This document shows positions 1 to 8,651 of a stretch of DNA of 50,291 nt, in pieces (the stretch's first letter is position 1; each line of letters starts with the position of its first letter). The notes below the pieces were generated by a model. That model did not search any database, had not been told where the DNA came from, and saw only the letters and a program-made list of their open reading frames with translations. The position numbers and the translations under genes were made by a program. The stretch is from Pseudomonas zanjanensis (GTDB taxonomy: Bacteria; Pseudomonadota; Gammaproteobacteria; Pseudomonadales; Pseudomonadaceae), in NCBI RefSeq assembly GCF_014268745.2, contig NZ_JABWRB020000010.1, forward strand, positions 1-50,291, in the 5' to 3' direction.

Positions 1-33
1 GTAGCTCCCCCCACCACAGAACAGTGTCGCGGT

Positions 34-1731
34 TCAGGCCGGTTTGGCCCCATACCAGCGAGGCGTATACACCCAGTTTCCACCGGATGCACGCGGGAAC
101 ACACAGGTGGTGGAGGAGCCGATCAGGACCATCGTGCGCATATCCACCTGCTCGGCGGTGAGCTGCCCCAGCGTAGTGACACGCAGGGTCTGGCCCGGGC
201 GACCAATGTCGCGCCCCAACACCACCGGCGTCTGCGGTGTGCGGTGCTGGCCGACGATCTCCAGCGCGCGCCCCAATTGCCAGGGGCGCGCACGGGAAAT
301 CGGGTTGTAGAAGGCCAGCGCCAGATCGGCTTCGGCAGCCAGGTCCAGGCGTTTTTCAATGATCGACCAAGGCTTGAGATTGTCCGACAGCGACATCACG
401 CAGAAGTCATGCCCCAACGGCGCACCGGCCTGGGCGGCGGTGGCGAGGGATGCGGACACGCCCGGCAGGATTTCCAGTTCAACTTGGTGCCAGGCCGGAT
501 CGCTGGACTCGTGCAACGCTTCGAGCACCGCTGCCGCCATGGCGAACACACCCGGGTCACCGGACGACACGACGATCACCGAACGGCCTTGCGCAGCCAA
601 CTCAAAGGCGTGTCGGGCGCGCTGCATTTCTTCGCGGTTGTCGGTGCAGTGCAGCACTTGATCAGCGCGAAACGGGCCGGCCATGCGTACATAGGTTTCG
701 TAACCCAGCACATCGGTGGCCCGCGCCAACTCGGCTTTCACCGCCGGCACCATCAACTCGGCAGCGCCCGGCCCCAGGCCGATCACCGCCAGGCGTCCGC
801 GCGGACGACCGATTTGGGCCACATCCAAGGGTTGAGCGGCAACGGCGATGGCCAGGTTGTCCGTCGTCGAAACAACGGTCGCGCCCGGTACCGAACTGCG
901 GGCCAAGGTGGCGGCATCGCCCGTTGCAGCCACAAAGCGCAGCGCCACCCCAAATTCCAGCGCCGCTTCACGCAAGACCGTGCTGGCCATCAGCGTATCC
1001 GCCGCCACCAGGCACGCCAGGCTCCGAAGCGCCACGTTCGCTTGCTGCAAAGCGGCACGAACGGCGCCCGGCAGGTCAGCCAACTCGGCGCTCACCACCA
1101 CCGCGACACTGCGCGGATAAATCAGCAGTTCGTGAGTGCTCGCCTCACGCTCGGCATGGCCGACGTGGATCGTGCGCCGCGCCTGCGGGTCTTGCGGCAA
1201 CTGCGCCTGATCCAGCCACGGCGCCGCGCCTTCGATGCGCACCGGCTCACCCGCCAGCAGGTCGGAGACGAAGCGCTTGCCCTGCTCCAGGTCGCCGAGG
1301 CTGTAGCCGCTCGGCGGATTGAGCAGGCAAGTGCCGAAACGCAATTCGCCGCTGGTGGTAATGGCCGGCGCGACCCGCAGGGTTGCCGCGATGTCCCGGG
1401 CCATGTCATTCACCCCGCCCAGGCCGCCCAGCAACGGCACCACGGCGCTGCCATCCTCGGCCACCGCCAGCACCGGCGGCTCGGCGCCTTTTTCCAGCAA
1501 CAGCGGCGCCAGGGTACGGATGACAATGCCCGCGGCGCACAGGGCGATGATCGGTGTGTCCTGTTGGTAGAGTTCGCGCAACGTCGCGCCAAATTCCAGG
1601 TACTGCCGATCGCCCTCGACCCGCCCGGCCAAGCCGTGGATCAGGGCGTCGGGGTAGCGCTGCTGGATCCGTCGAGCCGTCGCCAGGCTGCCGGCGCCGA
1701 GGATGACGATGGCCGGCGTCTTGGCGGCCAT
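34..1731 (-). CDS. cobJ: CbiG/CobE-CobJ fusion, precorrin-3B C17-methyltransferase
   Basis: The C-terminal half is the SAM-dependent enzyme that methylates C-17 and contracts the ring of precorrin-3B in cytosolic cobalamin synthesis. Numbering from an upstream ATG at 1743, a CbiG-like N-terminal region spans about residues 10-130, a CobE/CbiG-C-like region about 212-310, and a tetrapyrrole methylase domain starts near residue 317 with the GLGPG loop at about 322. I chose the ATG at 1731 because it overlaps the cobI stop by one base (TGATG), which is typical of translational coupling; the 1743 ATG would add four residues. At about 565 residues it is twice the size of a stand-alone CobJ, which the fusion explains. 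It is the last gene of the cobG-H-I-J run. The family call is firm; the exact role of the CbiG-like part is inferred. Confidence 0.93.
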   Translation of the reverse strand: MAAKTPAIVILGAGSLATARRIQQRYPDALIHGLAGRVEGDRQYLEFGATLRELYQQDTPIIALCAAGIVIRTLAPLLLEKGAEPPVLAVAEDGSAVVPLLGGLGGVNDMARDIAATLRVAPAITTSGELRFGTCLLNPPSGYSLGDLEQGKRFVSDLLAGEPVRIEGAAPWLDQAQLPQDPQARRTIHVGHAEREASTHELLIYPRSVAVVVSAELADLPGAVRAALQQANVALRSLACLVAADTLMASTVLREAALEFGVALRFVAATGDAATLARSSVPGATVVSTTDNLAIAVAAQPLDVAQIGRPRGRLAVIGLGPGAAELMVPAVKAELARATDVLGYETYVRMAGPFRADQVLHCTDNREEMQRARHAFELAAQGRSVIVVSSGDPGVFAMAAAVLEALHESSDPAWHQVELEILPGVSASLATAAQAGAPLGHDFCVMSLSDNLKPWSIIEKRLDLAAEADLALAFYNPISRARPWQLGRALEIVGQHRTPQTPVVLGRDIGRPGQTLRVTTLGQLTAEQVDMRTMVLIGSSTTCVFPRASGGNWVYTPRWYGAKPA

Positions 1732-2465
1732 CAACCCTGCCACCGTTCGCCCGGCACGATGATCAGCGAGAAGTACGGCGAAGACATCGGCTCGACGTCA
1801 TCCAACGGCACGATTTTCTGGTTGGCCATGGTCGCGCGCTCGACGTACAGCGCCCGCCCGTCCATGCCCAGTTCCTGGAGCACTTGGCGAACCTTGGGGA
1901 AATTGCGTCCCAGCTTCATGATCACCGCCGCATCCGCGTCGGCGAGGCGACGCTTGAGATCATCGTGAGGCAGGACGCCCGAGAGCACCGACAGGCTCTG
2001 GTTGCGATAGACCAGCGGCGCACCGAGCACCGAGGCTGCGCCGAGCATCGAGCACACGCCGGGGATGACTTGGGCCTCATAACGCTCGGCCAGGCGATCG
2101 TGCAGGTACATGTAGGAACCGTAGAAGAACGGGTCGCCCTCACAGATCACCGCCACGTCGCGACCGGCGTCCAGGTGCACGGCCAACTGCTCGGCGGCGG
2201 TGTCGTAGAAATCGGCGATCACCTGTTCATAGGACAGCGGCGCCGGCAGCACCTCGGTGGTGACCGGGTAGACCAGCGGCAGCAATGTCTGCGCGTCCTG
2301 CAAATGCGCCTCGATGATGCCGAAGGCGTTGCCTTTCTTGCCCTTGGCGACGAAGTACGCCACCACGGGCGATTCGCGCAGCAGGCGCAGGGCCTTGACC
2401 GTAATCAGTTCCGGGTCACCGGGGCCCACGCCCAGGCCGATCAGACGTCCAGGCTGCTGCATCAT
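1731..2465 (-). CDS. cobI: Precorrin-2 C20-methyltransferase
   Basis: This enzyme transfers a methyl group from SAM to C-20 of precorrin-2, giving precorrin-3A. The 244-residue protein opens with a GLGVGPGDPELIT motif, the SAM-binding loop of tetrapyrrole methylases, and has the later CEGDPFFYGSYMYLH segment typical of CobI/CbiL. The start overlaps the cobH stop by four bases (ATGA) and a clean GGAGG ribosome site lies just upstream inside cobH. A second ATG follows immediately, so the protein may begin MMQQ or MQQ. It is co-transcribed with cobG, cobH and cobJ by layout. Length and motifs are normal. Confidence 0.95.
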   Translation of the reverse strand: MMQQPGRLIGLGVGPGDPELITVKALRLLRESPVVAYFVAKGKKGNAFGIIEAHLQDAQTLLPLVYPVTTEVLPAPLSYEQVIADFYDTAAEQLAVHLDAGRDVAVICEGDPFFYGSYMYLHDRLAERYEAQVIPGVCSMLGAASVLGAPLVYRNQSLSVLSGVLPHDDLKRRLADADAAVIMKLGRNFPKVRQVLQELGMDGRALYVERATMANQKIVPLDDVEPMSSPYFSLIIVPGERWQG

Positions 2466-3088
2466 TCAACCTCCGTAGCGAGGGCGTTGACGGCGGCGGC
2501 GGCCATGGCGCTGCCGCCCAGGCGGCCTTGCATGATCACGAAGGGCACGCCCCGGCTGTTGGCCGCGAGCATTGCCTTGGACTCGGCGGCACCCACGAAG
2601 CCCACCGGAAAACCGAGGATCAAAGCCGGTTTCGGCGCGCCGGCGTCGAGCATTTCCAACAGGTAAAACAGCGCGGTCGGCGCGTTGCCGATGACCACGA
2701 CGCTGCCTTCCAGGTGCGGACGCCACAACTCCAGCGCCGCCGCCGAACGGGTGTTGCCCAGTTCCAGGGCCAAGGCCGGCACGCTCTCGTCGCGCAAGGT
2801 GCAGATCACCGGATTGTTGGCCGGCAGGCGAGCGCGGGTCACGCCTTCGGAGACCATCCGCGCATCGCACAGGATCGACGCACCGGCGGCCAGCGCCTGA
2901 CGCCCGGCCGTGCCCGCGCCCTCGGAAAACTGCAGGCCATCGATGGCCTCGACCATGCCGCAGGCGTGGATCACCCGCACCGCGAGTTTCTCCAGATCGG
3001 CCGGAATGCGCGCCAGGTTGGCTTCGGCGCGGATAATCGCGAAGGAGTTGCGATAGATCTCCTGACCGTCGCGGATGTAATCAAGCAT
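2462..3088 (-). CDS. cobH: Precorrin-8X methylmutase
   Basis: CobH moves the C-11 methyl group of precorrin-8X to C-12, giving hydrogenobyrinic acid. The 208-residue protein starts MLDYIRDGQEIYRNSFAII, the usual CobH/CbiC opening, where the family's catalytic His region follows in the AVRVIHACGM segment. The reading frame is open upstream to 3136, but the ATG at 3088 is preferred because family members start here and a GGAG site precedes it. It overlaps the 3' end of cobG by eight bases. The neighbours cobG, cobI and cobJ support the pathway assignment. Confidence 0.95.
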   Translation of the reverse strand: MLDYIRDGQEIYRNSFAIIRAEANLARIPADLEKLAVRVIHACGMVEAIDGLQFSEGAGTAGRQALAAGASILCDARMVSEGVTRARLPANNPVICTLRDESVPALALELGNTRSAAALELWRPHLEGSVVVIGNAPTALFYLLEMLDAGAPKPALILGFPVGFVGAAESKAMLAANSRGVPFVIMQGRLGGSAMAAAAVNALATEVE

Positions 3089-4430
3089 CAAGGGGGCTCC
3101 GGGGATGAGCGTCGAGCCATTGGCCGAGCGCGTCAATAGTCAGATTGTGGGCTTGCAACGCGCCGAAACCTGGCAGCGCGGCATCACGAAAATACAGGTC
3201 GTAGCGACCGGGGGCGACCGCCAGCAAGGTGACGGGCGCGATATGGGCTGCCGCGCAGGAACGCGGGCAGCCGGACAGATGGACTTTCAGGGTCTGGCCC
3301 TGGCGTTGCAGCAGCTCGGCCAATTGACGAGCATCGGCCTTGGTGTCGGCCAGGGCTTTGCCGCAGCCACTGGAACCGGTGCAGGCGATGAGCTGCGCCA
3401 GGGGTTGGTCGACCGACACCAACAGGCCCAGCGTTTGGAGCCGCGCCAGGACTTCTTCGGCATCCTCGACACACACGTTGGGCACCAACAGGCTTTGCCA
3501 GGGCGTGAAACGAAGGCTGCCGTCGCCCTTCTTCCGCGCCAGTTGCGCCGCCCCCCGCAGCATGACCGCATCGAGCCGCCCCAGGGGCACCGCCGCGCCG
3601 ACGTAGACGCGATCGTCGTGCTGGGAATGGATACCGATGTGCAGTTCGTCGATAGGCTCGTCCCGCTGCCAATCCAGGCAAGCTTGCAGCGGCACGCGGC
3701 AGGCCAATCGGGTCATGAATTCATCGTTGGGGATTTCAGCCAACAAGTGACGCATGCGGATCTGGTCCGGGCGGGCCAGGTCGAGGAACAGCTCCAGCAC
3801 CGCCACCACCAAGGCATGCCCCTGGGCCAGGGGCACCCTGCCCGCCGGTTTATCCAATGGGGAACCGGCCAAGCCGAAGGCCAGCCAGGGCTCGCCATCA
3901 AGGACCAAGGCCGACAACCACAGGTCGTGGTGATGTTCGAGCATTGCCAGCGCCTCTCCACCGTCCAGTTGTACGGCGAACTTGGCCGACAGTTCGGGGA
4001 AGCGTTCGTGGGTTTGCAGGGTGATGAGGATCTGCTCGGCCAACGGGCGGGTGTCGAAGAGCATCTGCCGGTCGATCCCAGCCGCGGGGCTGAGCATCAG
4101 GTTGCGCACGTCATCGCCAGACGGTTTGCGAGGACCAAGCCCGGCGGCCAGCAATGGCTGGATCAGCGCGTCGTGCCCGGGGCCGATCCCGCGGATCTGC
4201 AGGTTGGCCCGGTTGGTCGCCTCGATCACGCCCCCGGCGAACCGCTCGGCCACCAAGGCCACGACGTCAGCCTGATCCGCCTGGATGGAACCGCCATCGA
4301 GCTTGATCCGACAGATCCCCCCGTCCAACGCCTGGACGACACGCAGCAACCCCGGGCAACCGGAGGGGCGGATGACGTTGGAGGATGGACGTTCGTTCAA
4401 GGGCAGACCGGCAGCTGAGAAACGCCACAT
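3081..4430 (-). CDS. cobG: Precorrin-3B synthase, Fe-S monooxygenase
   Basis: CobG is the oxygen-dependent enzyme that makes precorrin-3B, the step that defines the aerobic pathway. The 449-residue protein belongs to the sulfite/nitrite reductase ferredoxin-like family, with two repeated half-domains. The C-terminal half carries the 4Fe-4S cysteines in the segments CTGSSGCGKA and LSGCPRSCAAAH. It heads the minus-strand cob run and overlaps cobH. The first residues up to about position 14 are weakly conserved, and a TTG codon just inside could be the true start. No cobalamin riboswitch was recognised upstream; a CATAAT hexamer about 30 bases before the start is a possible -10 box but has no convincing -35. 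Confidence 0.93.
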   Translation of the reverse strand: MWRFSAAGLPLNERPSSNVIRPSGCPGLLRVVQALDGGICRIKLDGGSIQADQADVVALVAERFAGGVIEATNRANLQIRGIGPGHDALIQPLLAAGLGPRKPSGDDVRNLMLSPAAGIDRQMLFDTRPLAEQILITLQTHERFPELSAKFAVQLDGGEALAMLEHHHDLWLSALVLDGEPWLAFGLAGSPLDKPAGRVPLAQGHALVVAVLELFLDLARPDQIRMRHLLAEIPNDEFMTRLACRVPLQACLDWQRDEPIDELHIGIHSQHDDRVYVGAAVPLGRLDAVMLRGAAQLARKKGDGSLRFTPWQSLLVPNVCVEDAEEVLARLQTLGLLVSVDQPLAQLIACTGSSGCGKALADTKADARQLAELLQRQGQTLKVHLSGCPRSCAAAHIAPVTLLAVAPGRYDLYFRDAALPGFGALQAHNLTIDALGQWLDAHPRSPLDA

Positions 4431-4549
4431 TGGCGAAGGTGCGCCATTATGCCTGCTTTGCCGGTGGTCATGAAAAGCTTGCCTGTCGGATTGAGGCGAG
4501 ATTGCTCAAGAACACGGGTTGCCTGATCCAATGATGTTATCTGTATCGC

Positions 4550-5332
4550 CGCCTTCGCGAGCAGGCTCGCTCCCACAGTTTTGGATCGGGGTGTTCACAA
4601 ATTCTGTGTTCACCCCCAGATCCCTGTGGGAGCGAGCCTGCTCGCGATAGCGGTCTGTCTGAAAAAGCGATGTTGAATGGACCGCCGCCTTCGCGAGCAA
4701 GCCCGCTCCCACAGTTTTGGCCAGGCTGTTCACAAATTCTGCGTTCACCCCCAGATCCCTGTGGGAGCGAGCCTGCTCGCGATAGCGGTCTGTCTGAAAA
4801 AGTGACGTTGGATGGACCGCCGCCTTCGCGAGCAGGCTCGCTCCCACAGTTTTGGATCGGGGTGTTCACAAATTCTGTGTTCACCCCCAGATCCCTGTGG
4901 GAGCGAGCCTGCTCGCGATAGCGGTCTGTCTGAAAAAGTGATGTTGAATGGACCGCCGCCTTCGCGAGCAAGCCCGCTCCCACAGTTTTGGATCGGGGTG
5001 TTCACAAATTCTGTGTTCAACTCCAGATCCCTGTGGGAGCGAGCCTGCTCGCGATAGCGGTCTGAAAAAGTGATGTTGAATGGACCGCCGCCTTCGCGAG
5101 CAAGCCCGCTCCCACAGTTTTGGATCGGGGTGTTCACAAATTCTGTGTTCACCCCCAAATCCCTGTGGGAGCGAGCCTGCTCGCGATAGCGGTCTGTCTG
5201 AAAAAGTGACGTTGGATGGACCGCCGCCTTCGCGAGCAGGCTCGCTCCCACAGTTTTGGCCAGGCTGTCCCCCGCAGATTCTATGTTCACCCCAAATTCC
5301 TGTGGGAGCGGGCTTGCTCGCGAAGGCGGTCT
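4550..5332. repeat. Tandem array of six REP doublets (REPINs)
   Basis: Six copies of a palindromic doublet begin at about 4551, 4687, 4822, 4958, 5090 and 5226, a period of 132-136 bases. Each copy has a left arm GCCTTCGCGAGCA(GG/AGC), a centre of about 45 bases that is itself palindromic (GGATC...GATCC around GTTCACAAATTCTG), and a right arm GTGGGAGCGAGCCTGCTCGCGATAGCGGTC. Copies are joined by a conserved linker TCTGTCTGAAAAAGTGA. The fifth junction lacks four bases. Apparent reading frames across the array on both strands are made by the repeat and are not genes. It lies between the divergent cobG and cobL arms, so it could affect both transcripts or act as a terminator or topoisomerase site; that is inference. 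Confidence 0.92.
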
Positions 5333-5447
5333 CGCAGCCACAATGATGTTGCGCCAGGCGCCTGATCCGCCGGGGCGCGGTATGATGGCGGCCCGGTTCG
5401 CGGCGGCGACACGCCTGTCGATCAACCCAACTATTCGAGGAACAGAG

Positions 5448-6659
5448 ATGACCCCCTGGCTGACCGTAGTGGGCATCGGTGAAGACGGCTTCAAGGGCCT
5501 GGGCCGAACGGCTCGCCATGCCTTGCTGCGAGCATCGCGGATCCTGGGCAGCCCTCGCCAGTTGGAGCTGTTGCCCCTGTGTATCCGCGGCGAGCGGGAG
5601 CTGTGGCCTAGCCCGTTTTCCCTGGAGCCGCTGCTCGCTCGGCAGGGCGAACCGGTGTGCGTGCTGGCCAGCGGCGATCCGATGTTCTATGGCGTGGGCG
5701 CCAGCCTGGCGAAACAGGTGCCGAGCGACCAGATGCTGGTCATCCCCGCGCCATCCTCCTGTTCACTGGCCGCGGCGCGCATGGGCTGGCCGTTGCAGGA
5801 AGTGGTCACGCTGTCGCTGGTGGCGCGTCCCCTGGCGGCGCTCAATGGGCATTTATCCACAGGCGTCAGGCTGTTGCTGCTGAGCAACGACCGCCACAGC
5901 CCCGCCGCCGTGGCGAGCTTACTTCGCGAGCGGGGCTTCGGCCCAAGCGCCATGACGGTGCTGGAACACTTGGGCGGCACGGCAGAACGACGGATCGAAA
6001 GCACTGCGACACAATGGTCCGACACCACCGTCGCCGACCTGAACCTGATCGCCGTCGAATGCCGGGGCGAACCGTCGACACCGCGCCTGTCACGCCTGGC
6101 CGGTTTGCCGGACACCGCGTTCGAACATGACGGCCAGTTGACCAAACGCGACGTGCGCGCCATCACCCTCGCCCGCCTCGCCCCCACACCCGGCGAGCTG
6201 CTCTGGGACGTCGGCGCCGGCAGCGGCTCCATCGGCATCGAATGGATGCGCACCCACCCCAGTTGCCGGGCCCTGGCCATCGAAGCCGACGAAGGCCGGC
6301 AAGGCTTGATCGAACGCAACCGCGACACCCTCGGCGTACCCGGTCTGCAACTGGTTCGCGGCAGCGCCCCGCTGGCGCTGGAGAGCCTGGAGCGACCAGA
6401 CGCGGTGTTCATCGGCGGCGGCGTCACCCGCGAAGGCGTGCTCGACGCCTGCTGGGCCCAACTCAAGCCCGGCGGTCGGCTGGTCGCCAATGCCGTGACC
6501 CTGCAAAGCGAAATGACCTTGATGCACTGGCGCGAACGTCATGGCGGTGAACTGACCCGCATCCACATCGCCCAGGCCCAACCCTTGGGCGAGTTCGACA
6601 CCTGGCGCCAGGCCTTGCCGATCACCTTGCTCGACCTGGTCAAACCTCTCGATGCGTGA
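5448..6659 (+). CDS. cobL: Precorrin-6Y C5,15-methyltransferase (decarboxylating)
   Basis: CobL methylates C-5 and C-15 and removes the C-12 acetate carboxyl of precorrin-6Y. The 403-residue protein is a CbiE-CbiT fusion. The N-terminal methylase (residues 1 to about 200) starts MTPWLTVVGIGEDG. The C-terminal CbiT part, from about 215, has the class I SAM motif LLWDVGAGSGSIGIEW. The open frame continues upstream into the REP array, but the ATG at 5448 has a GAGG site 8-11 bases before it and matches the family start. A TATGAT hexamer at 5381-5386 could be a -10 box with a poor -35. The 3' end overlaps cbiD by eight bases. Confidence 0.95.
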   Translation: MTPWLTVVGIGEDGFKGLGRTARHALLRASRILGSPRQLELLPLCIRGERELWPSPFSLEPLLARQGEPVCVLASGDPMFYGVGASLAKQVPSDQMLVIPAPSSCSLAAARMGWPLQEVVTLSLVARPLAALNGHLSTGVRLLLLSNDRHSPAAVASLLRERGFGPSAMTVLEHLGGTAERRIESTATQWSDTTVADLNLIAVECRGEPSTPRLSRLAGLPDTAFEHDGQLTKRDVRAITLARLAPTPGELLWDVGAGSGSIGIEWMRTHPSCRALAIEADEGRQGLIERNRDTLGVPGLQLVRGSAPLALESLERPDAVFIGGGVTREGVLDACWAQLKPGGRLVANAVTLQSEMTLMHWRERHGGELTRIHIAQAQPLGEFDTWRQALPITLLDLVKPLDA

Positions 6660-7749
6660 CGAAACCGCCGAACAACCCGCCCCCCTGCGCAGCGGCCTGA
6701 CCACCGGCAGTTGCGCCACCGCCACCAGCCTGGCGGCGGCCCGATTACTGCTGCGCGGCACCGAAGCCGACGCGGTGGAGATCGTGCTGCCCAAGGGCAA
6801 GCAGGTGCAGATGCGCCTGGAGTTCTGCCGGCTGACCGAACAAGGCGCCGAAGCCGGGACGATCAAGGACGCCGGCGATGACCCGGACGTGACCCACGGC
6901 GCCCTGTTGTTTTCCCAGGTGCGCTTGATCGCCGAACCCGGCGTGCGTTTCATCGCCGGTCGCGGCGTCGGCACGGTGACGCGCCCCGGGTTGGTGCTGG
7001 GCGTCGGTGAGCCGGCGATCAACCCGGTGCCGCGCAAAATGATCAACGATCACCTGGGTCGCTTGGCCGAAGAATGCGGTTATGCCGGAGGTTTCGAAGT
7101 CACGGTCAATGTCGAGGGCGGCGAAGCCCTGGCGTTGAAAACCATGAATCCGCGATTGGGCATCCTCGGCGGCCTGTCGATCCTTGGCACCAGCGGCATC
7201 GTCCGGCCGTTCTCTTGCGCGGCCTACATTGCCTCGATCCACCAGGGCATCGACGTGGCGAAAACCAACGGCTACCTGCACATCGCCGCCTGCACCGGCA
7301 ATGCTAGCGAAGACACGATGCGCCGGGTCTACAACCTGCCGGAAATCGCCCTGATCGAAATGGGCGACTTCGTCGGCGCCGTGCTCAAGCATGTGCGCAA
7401 GGTGCCGGTGGAAAAACTCAGCCTCTGCGGCGGCTTTGGCAAGATCAGCAAACTCGCCGCCGGCCACATGGACCTGCACAGCCGCCATTCGAGCATCGAC
7501 CTGCCACAACTGGCCGAATGGGCGGCTGCCATCGGTGCCGATGAGATGTTGCAGCAAGGCATTCGAGAAGCCAACACCAGCCAACAGGCCCTGGCGATGG
7601 CCAGCGCCGCCGGCATCGCCTTGGGCGATGCGGTGTGCGAACACGCGCTGGCCTTCGCCCGCAGCGTGGTGCCGGCCCAGGTCCAGGTCGAAGTCTTCGC
7701 CATCGACCGCCAGGGTGGGATTGTCGGTCACGCCGGAGCTCTGCCATGA
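6652..7749 (+). CDS. cbiD: Cobalt-precorrin-5B / precorrin-5 C1-methyltransferase
   Basis: CbiD carries out C-1 methylation and deacylation at the precorrin-5 stage. The 365-residue protein starts MRDETAEQPAPLRSGLTTGSCATA, with the LR(S/T)G(L/Y)TTG(S/T)CA(T/A)A signature of CbiD, and contains LGILGGLSILGTSGIV and the later LCGGFGKISKLAAGHMDLHS block. In the classic aerobic pathway this step belongs to CobF; this locus has CbiD beside CobG, CobL and CobK, a mix known in pseudomonads. The start lies inside cobL and the stop overlaps the first cobK ATG (ATGA), so the three genes are probably translationally coupled. Confidence 0.94.
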   Translation: MRDETAEQPAPLRSGLTTGSCATATSLAAARLLLRGTEADAVEIVLPKGKQVQMRLEFCRLTEQGAEAGTIKDAGDDPDVTHGALLFSQVRLIAEPGVRFIAGRGVGTVTRPGLVLGVGEPAINPVPRKMINDHLGRLAEECGYAGGFEVTVNVEGGEALALKTMNPRLGILGGLSILGTSGIVRPFSCAAYIASIHQGIDVAKTNGYLHIAACTGNASEDTMRRVYNLPEIALIEMGDFVGAVLKHVRKVPVEKLSLCGGFGKISKLAAGHMDLHSRHSSIDLPQLAEWAAAIGADEMLQQGIREANTSQQALAMASAAGIALGDAVCEHALAFARSVVPAQVQVEVFAIDRQGGIVGHAGALP

Positions 7750-7790
7750 AGAGCTCTGCCATGAAGAGCCCTGCCATGAAGAGCCTTGTT
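7736..7790 (+). repeat. 15-base direct repeat carrying start codons of cobK
   Basis: Three tandem units begin at 7746, 7761 and 7776 (ATGAAGAGCTCTGCC, ATGAAGAGCCCTGCC, ATGAAGAGCCTTGTT), preceded by a partial unit GAGCTCTGCC at 7736-7745 that lies in the end of cbiD. A fourth ATG at 7791 starts the conserved part of CobK. The unit is a multiple of three, so gain or loss changes the N-terminus without a frameshift. Each unit places a weak purine-rich ribosome site (GGAG or GAAGAG) before the next ATG. Confidence 0.85.
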
Positions 7791-8513
7791 ATGAAACGCA
7801 TCCTGCTGCTCGGCGGCGTCACCGAAGCCCTGGCCATCGCCCGCACCCTCGGCCCCCAGCACATCTACAGCCTGGCCGGCATCGGCCGCGTCCCCACCGA
7901 CCTGACCTGCCAGGTGCGCGTCGGCGGCTACGGCGGCGCCGAAGGGCTGGCGCACTTCATCCGCGCCGAGGGCATCGACCTGCTGCTGGACGCCACCCAC
8001 CCCTACGCCGCCCAGATCAGCCACAACGCTGCCCACGCGGCCCGTGCCTGCGCCATCCCCTGCTGGGCCCTGCGCCGCCCGGCCTGGCAACCCCAGGCCG
8101 GCGATGACTGGCGCGAAGTGGCCGACTGGGCTGAACTGATCCAGGCCCTGAAACCCTTCCATCGCCCCCTCTTCACCCTCGGCCGTGAACCGCTGCAACA
8201 CCTGCATGAAATTCCGCCAGAGCAATTCTGGACCTTGCGGGCGCTGGACGTTTACCCCGGTAATGAGCGCTGCGAAGTGATTGGGGCCCGTGGTCCTTTT
8301 CATATCGAGGGCGAGCGTGAATTGTTCGAACGGCGGCGGATCGATGTGCTTGTGAGCAAGAACAGCGGTAGCACGGCGACTGAACCGAAGCTGGAGGTGG
8401 CGCGGGAACGGAGGTTGCCGGTGTTGGTGTTGAAGCGGCCGGTGCTGGCGGGGGTGGATCGGGAGTTTGGGACGGTGGATGAGGTGTTGCAGGGGCTGCG
8501 GCAGTTGGTCTGA
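7746..8513 (+). CDS. cobK: Precorrin-6A reductase
   Basis: CobK reduces precorrin-6A (precorrin-6x) to dihydroprecorrin-6 (6y) with NADPH. From the ATG at 7791 the protein reads MKRILLLGGVTEALAIARTL, a Rossmann-type start usual for CobK/CbiJ. It also has DLLLDATHPYAAQISHNA and the C-terminal FVSKNSG-like segment DVLVSKNSGS. Four in-frame ATGs lie 15 bases apart (7746, 7761, 7776, 7791). The first overlaps the cbiD stop and gives 255 residues; the last gives 240 and matches the family length best. Which start is used cannot be decided from sequence. It ends the plus-strand cob run. Confidence 0.93.
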   Translation: MKSSAMKSPAMKSLVMKRILLLGGVTEALAIARTLGPQHIYSLAGIGRVPTDLTCQVRVGGYGGAEGLAHFIRAEGIDLLLDATHPYAAQISHNAAHAARACAIPCWALRRPAWQPQAGDDWREVADWAELIQALKPFHRPLFTLGREPLQHLHEIPPEQFWTLRALDVYPGNERCEVIGARGPFHIEGERELFERRRIDVLVSKNSGSTATEPKLEVARERRLPVLVLKRPVLAGVDREFGTVDEVLQGLRQLV

Positions 8514-8651
8514 CAGAAAACTGCACCGTCCTACAAGCCTGTCCTGTCAGAACTACGTCAGCAGGCTACATCACCTTGCGTCGCTGCCTACAACTACGCC
8601 AGAATCCGCCGGCTTGTGCGCCTTGGAGGCCCTCGGTAACTTGATTCCCGT

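Noticed and set aside
244..1968. A 574-codon plus-strand open frame over cobJ and cobI
   Set aside because: Shadow of cobJ/cobI; low-complexity translation and no recognisable domain.
4550..5332. CRISPR array
   Set aside because: The regular period comes from long palindromes with conserved, not unique, spacers; no cas genes are present.
4431..5447. Cobalamin riboswitch upstream of cobG or cobL
   Set aside because: No B12-box-like sequence or matching fold was seen on either strand; the region is mostly REP sequence.
4506..5519. Overlapping frames on both strands with repeated CGSEPAREGG-like peptides
   Set aside because: These are translations of the REP array.
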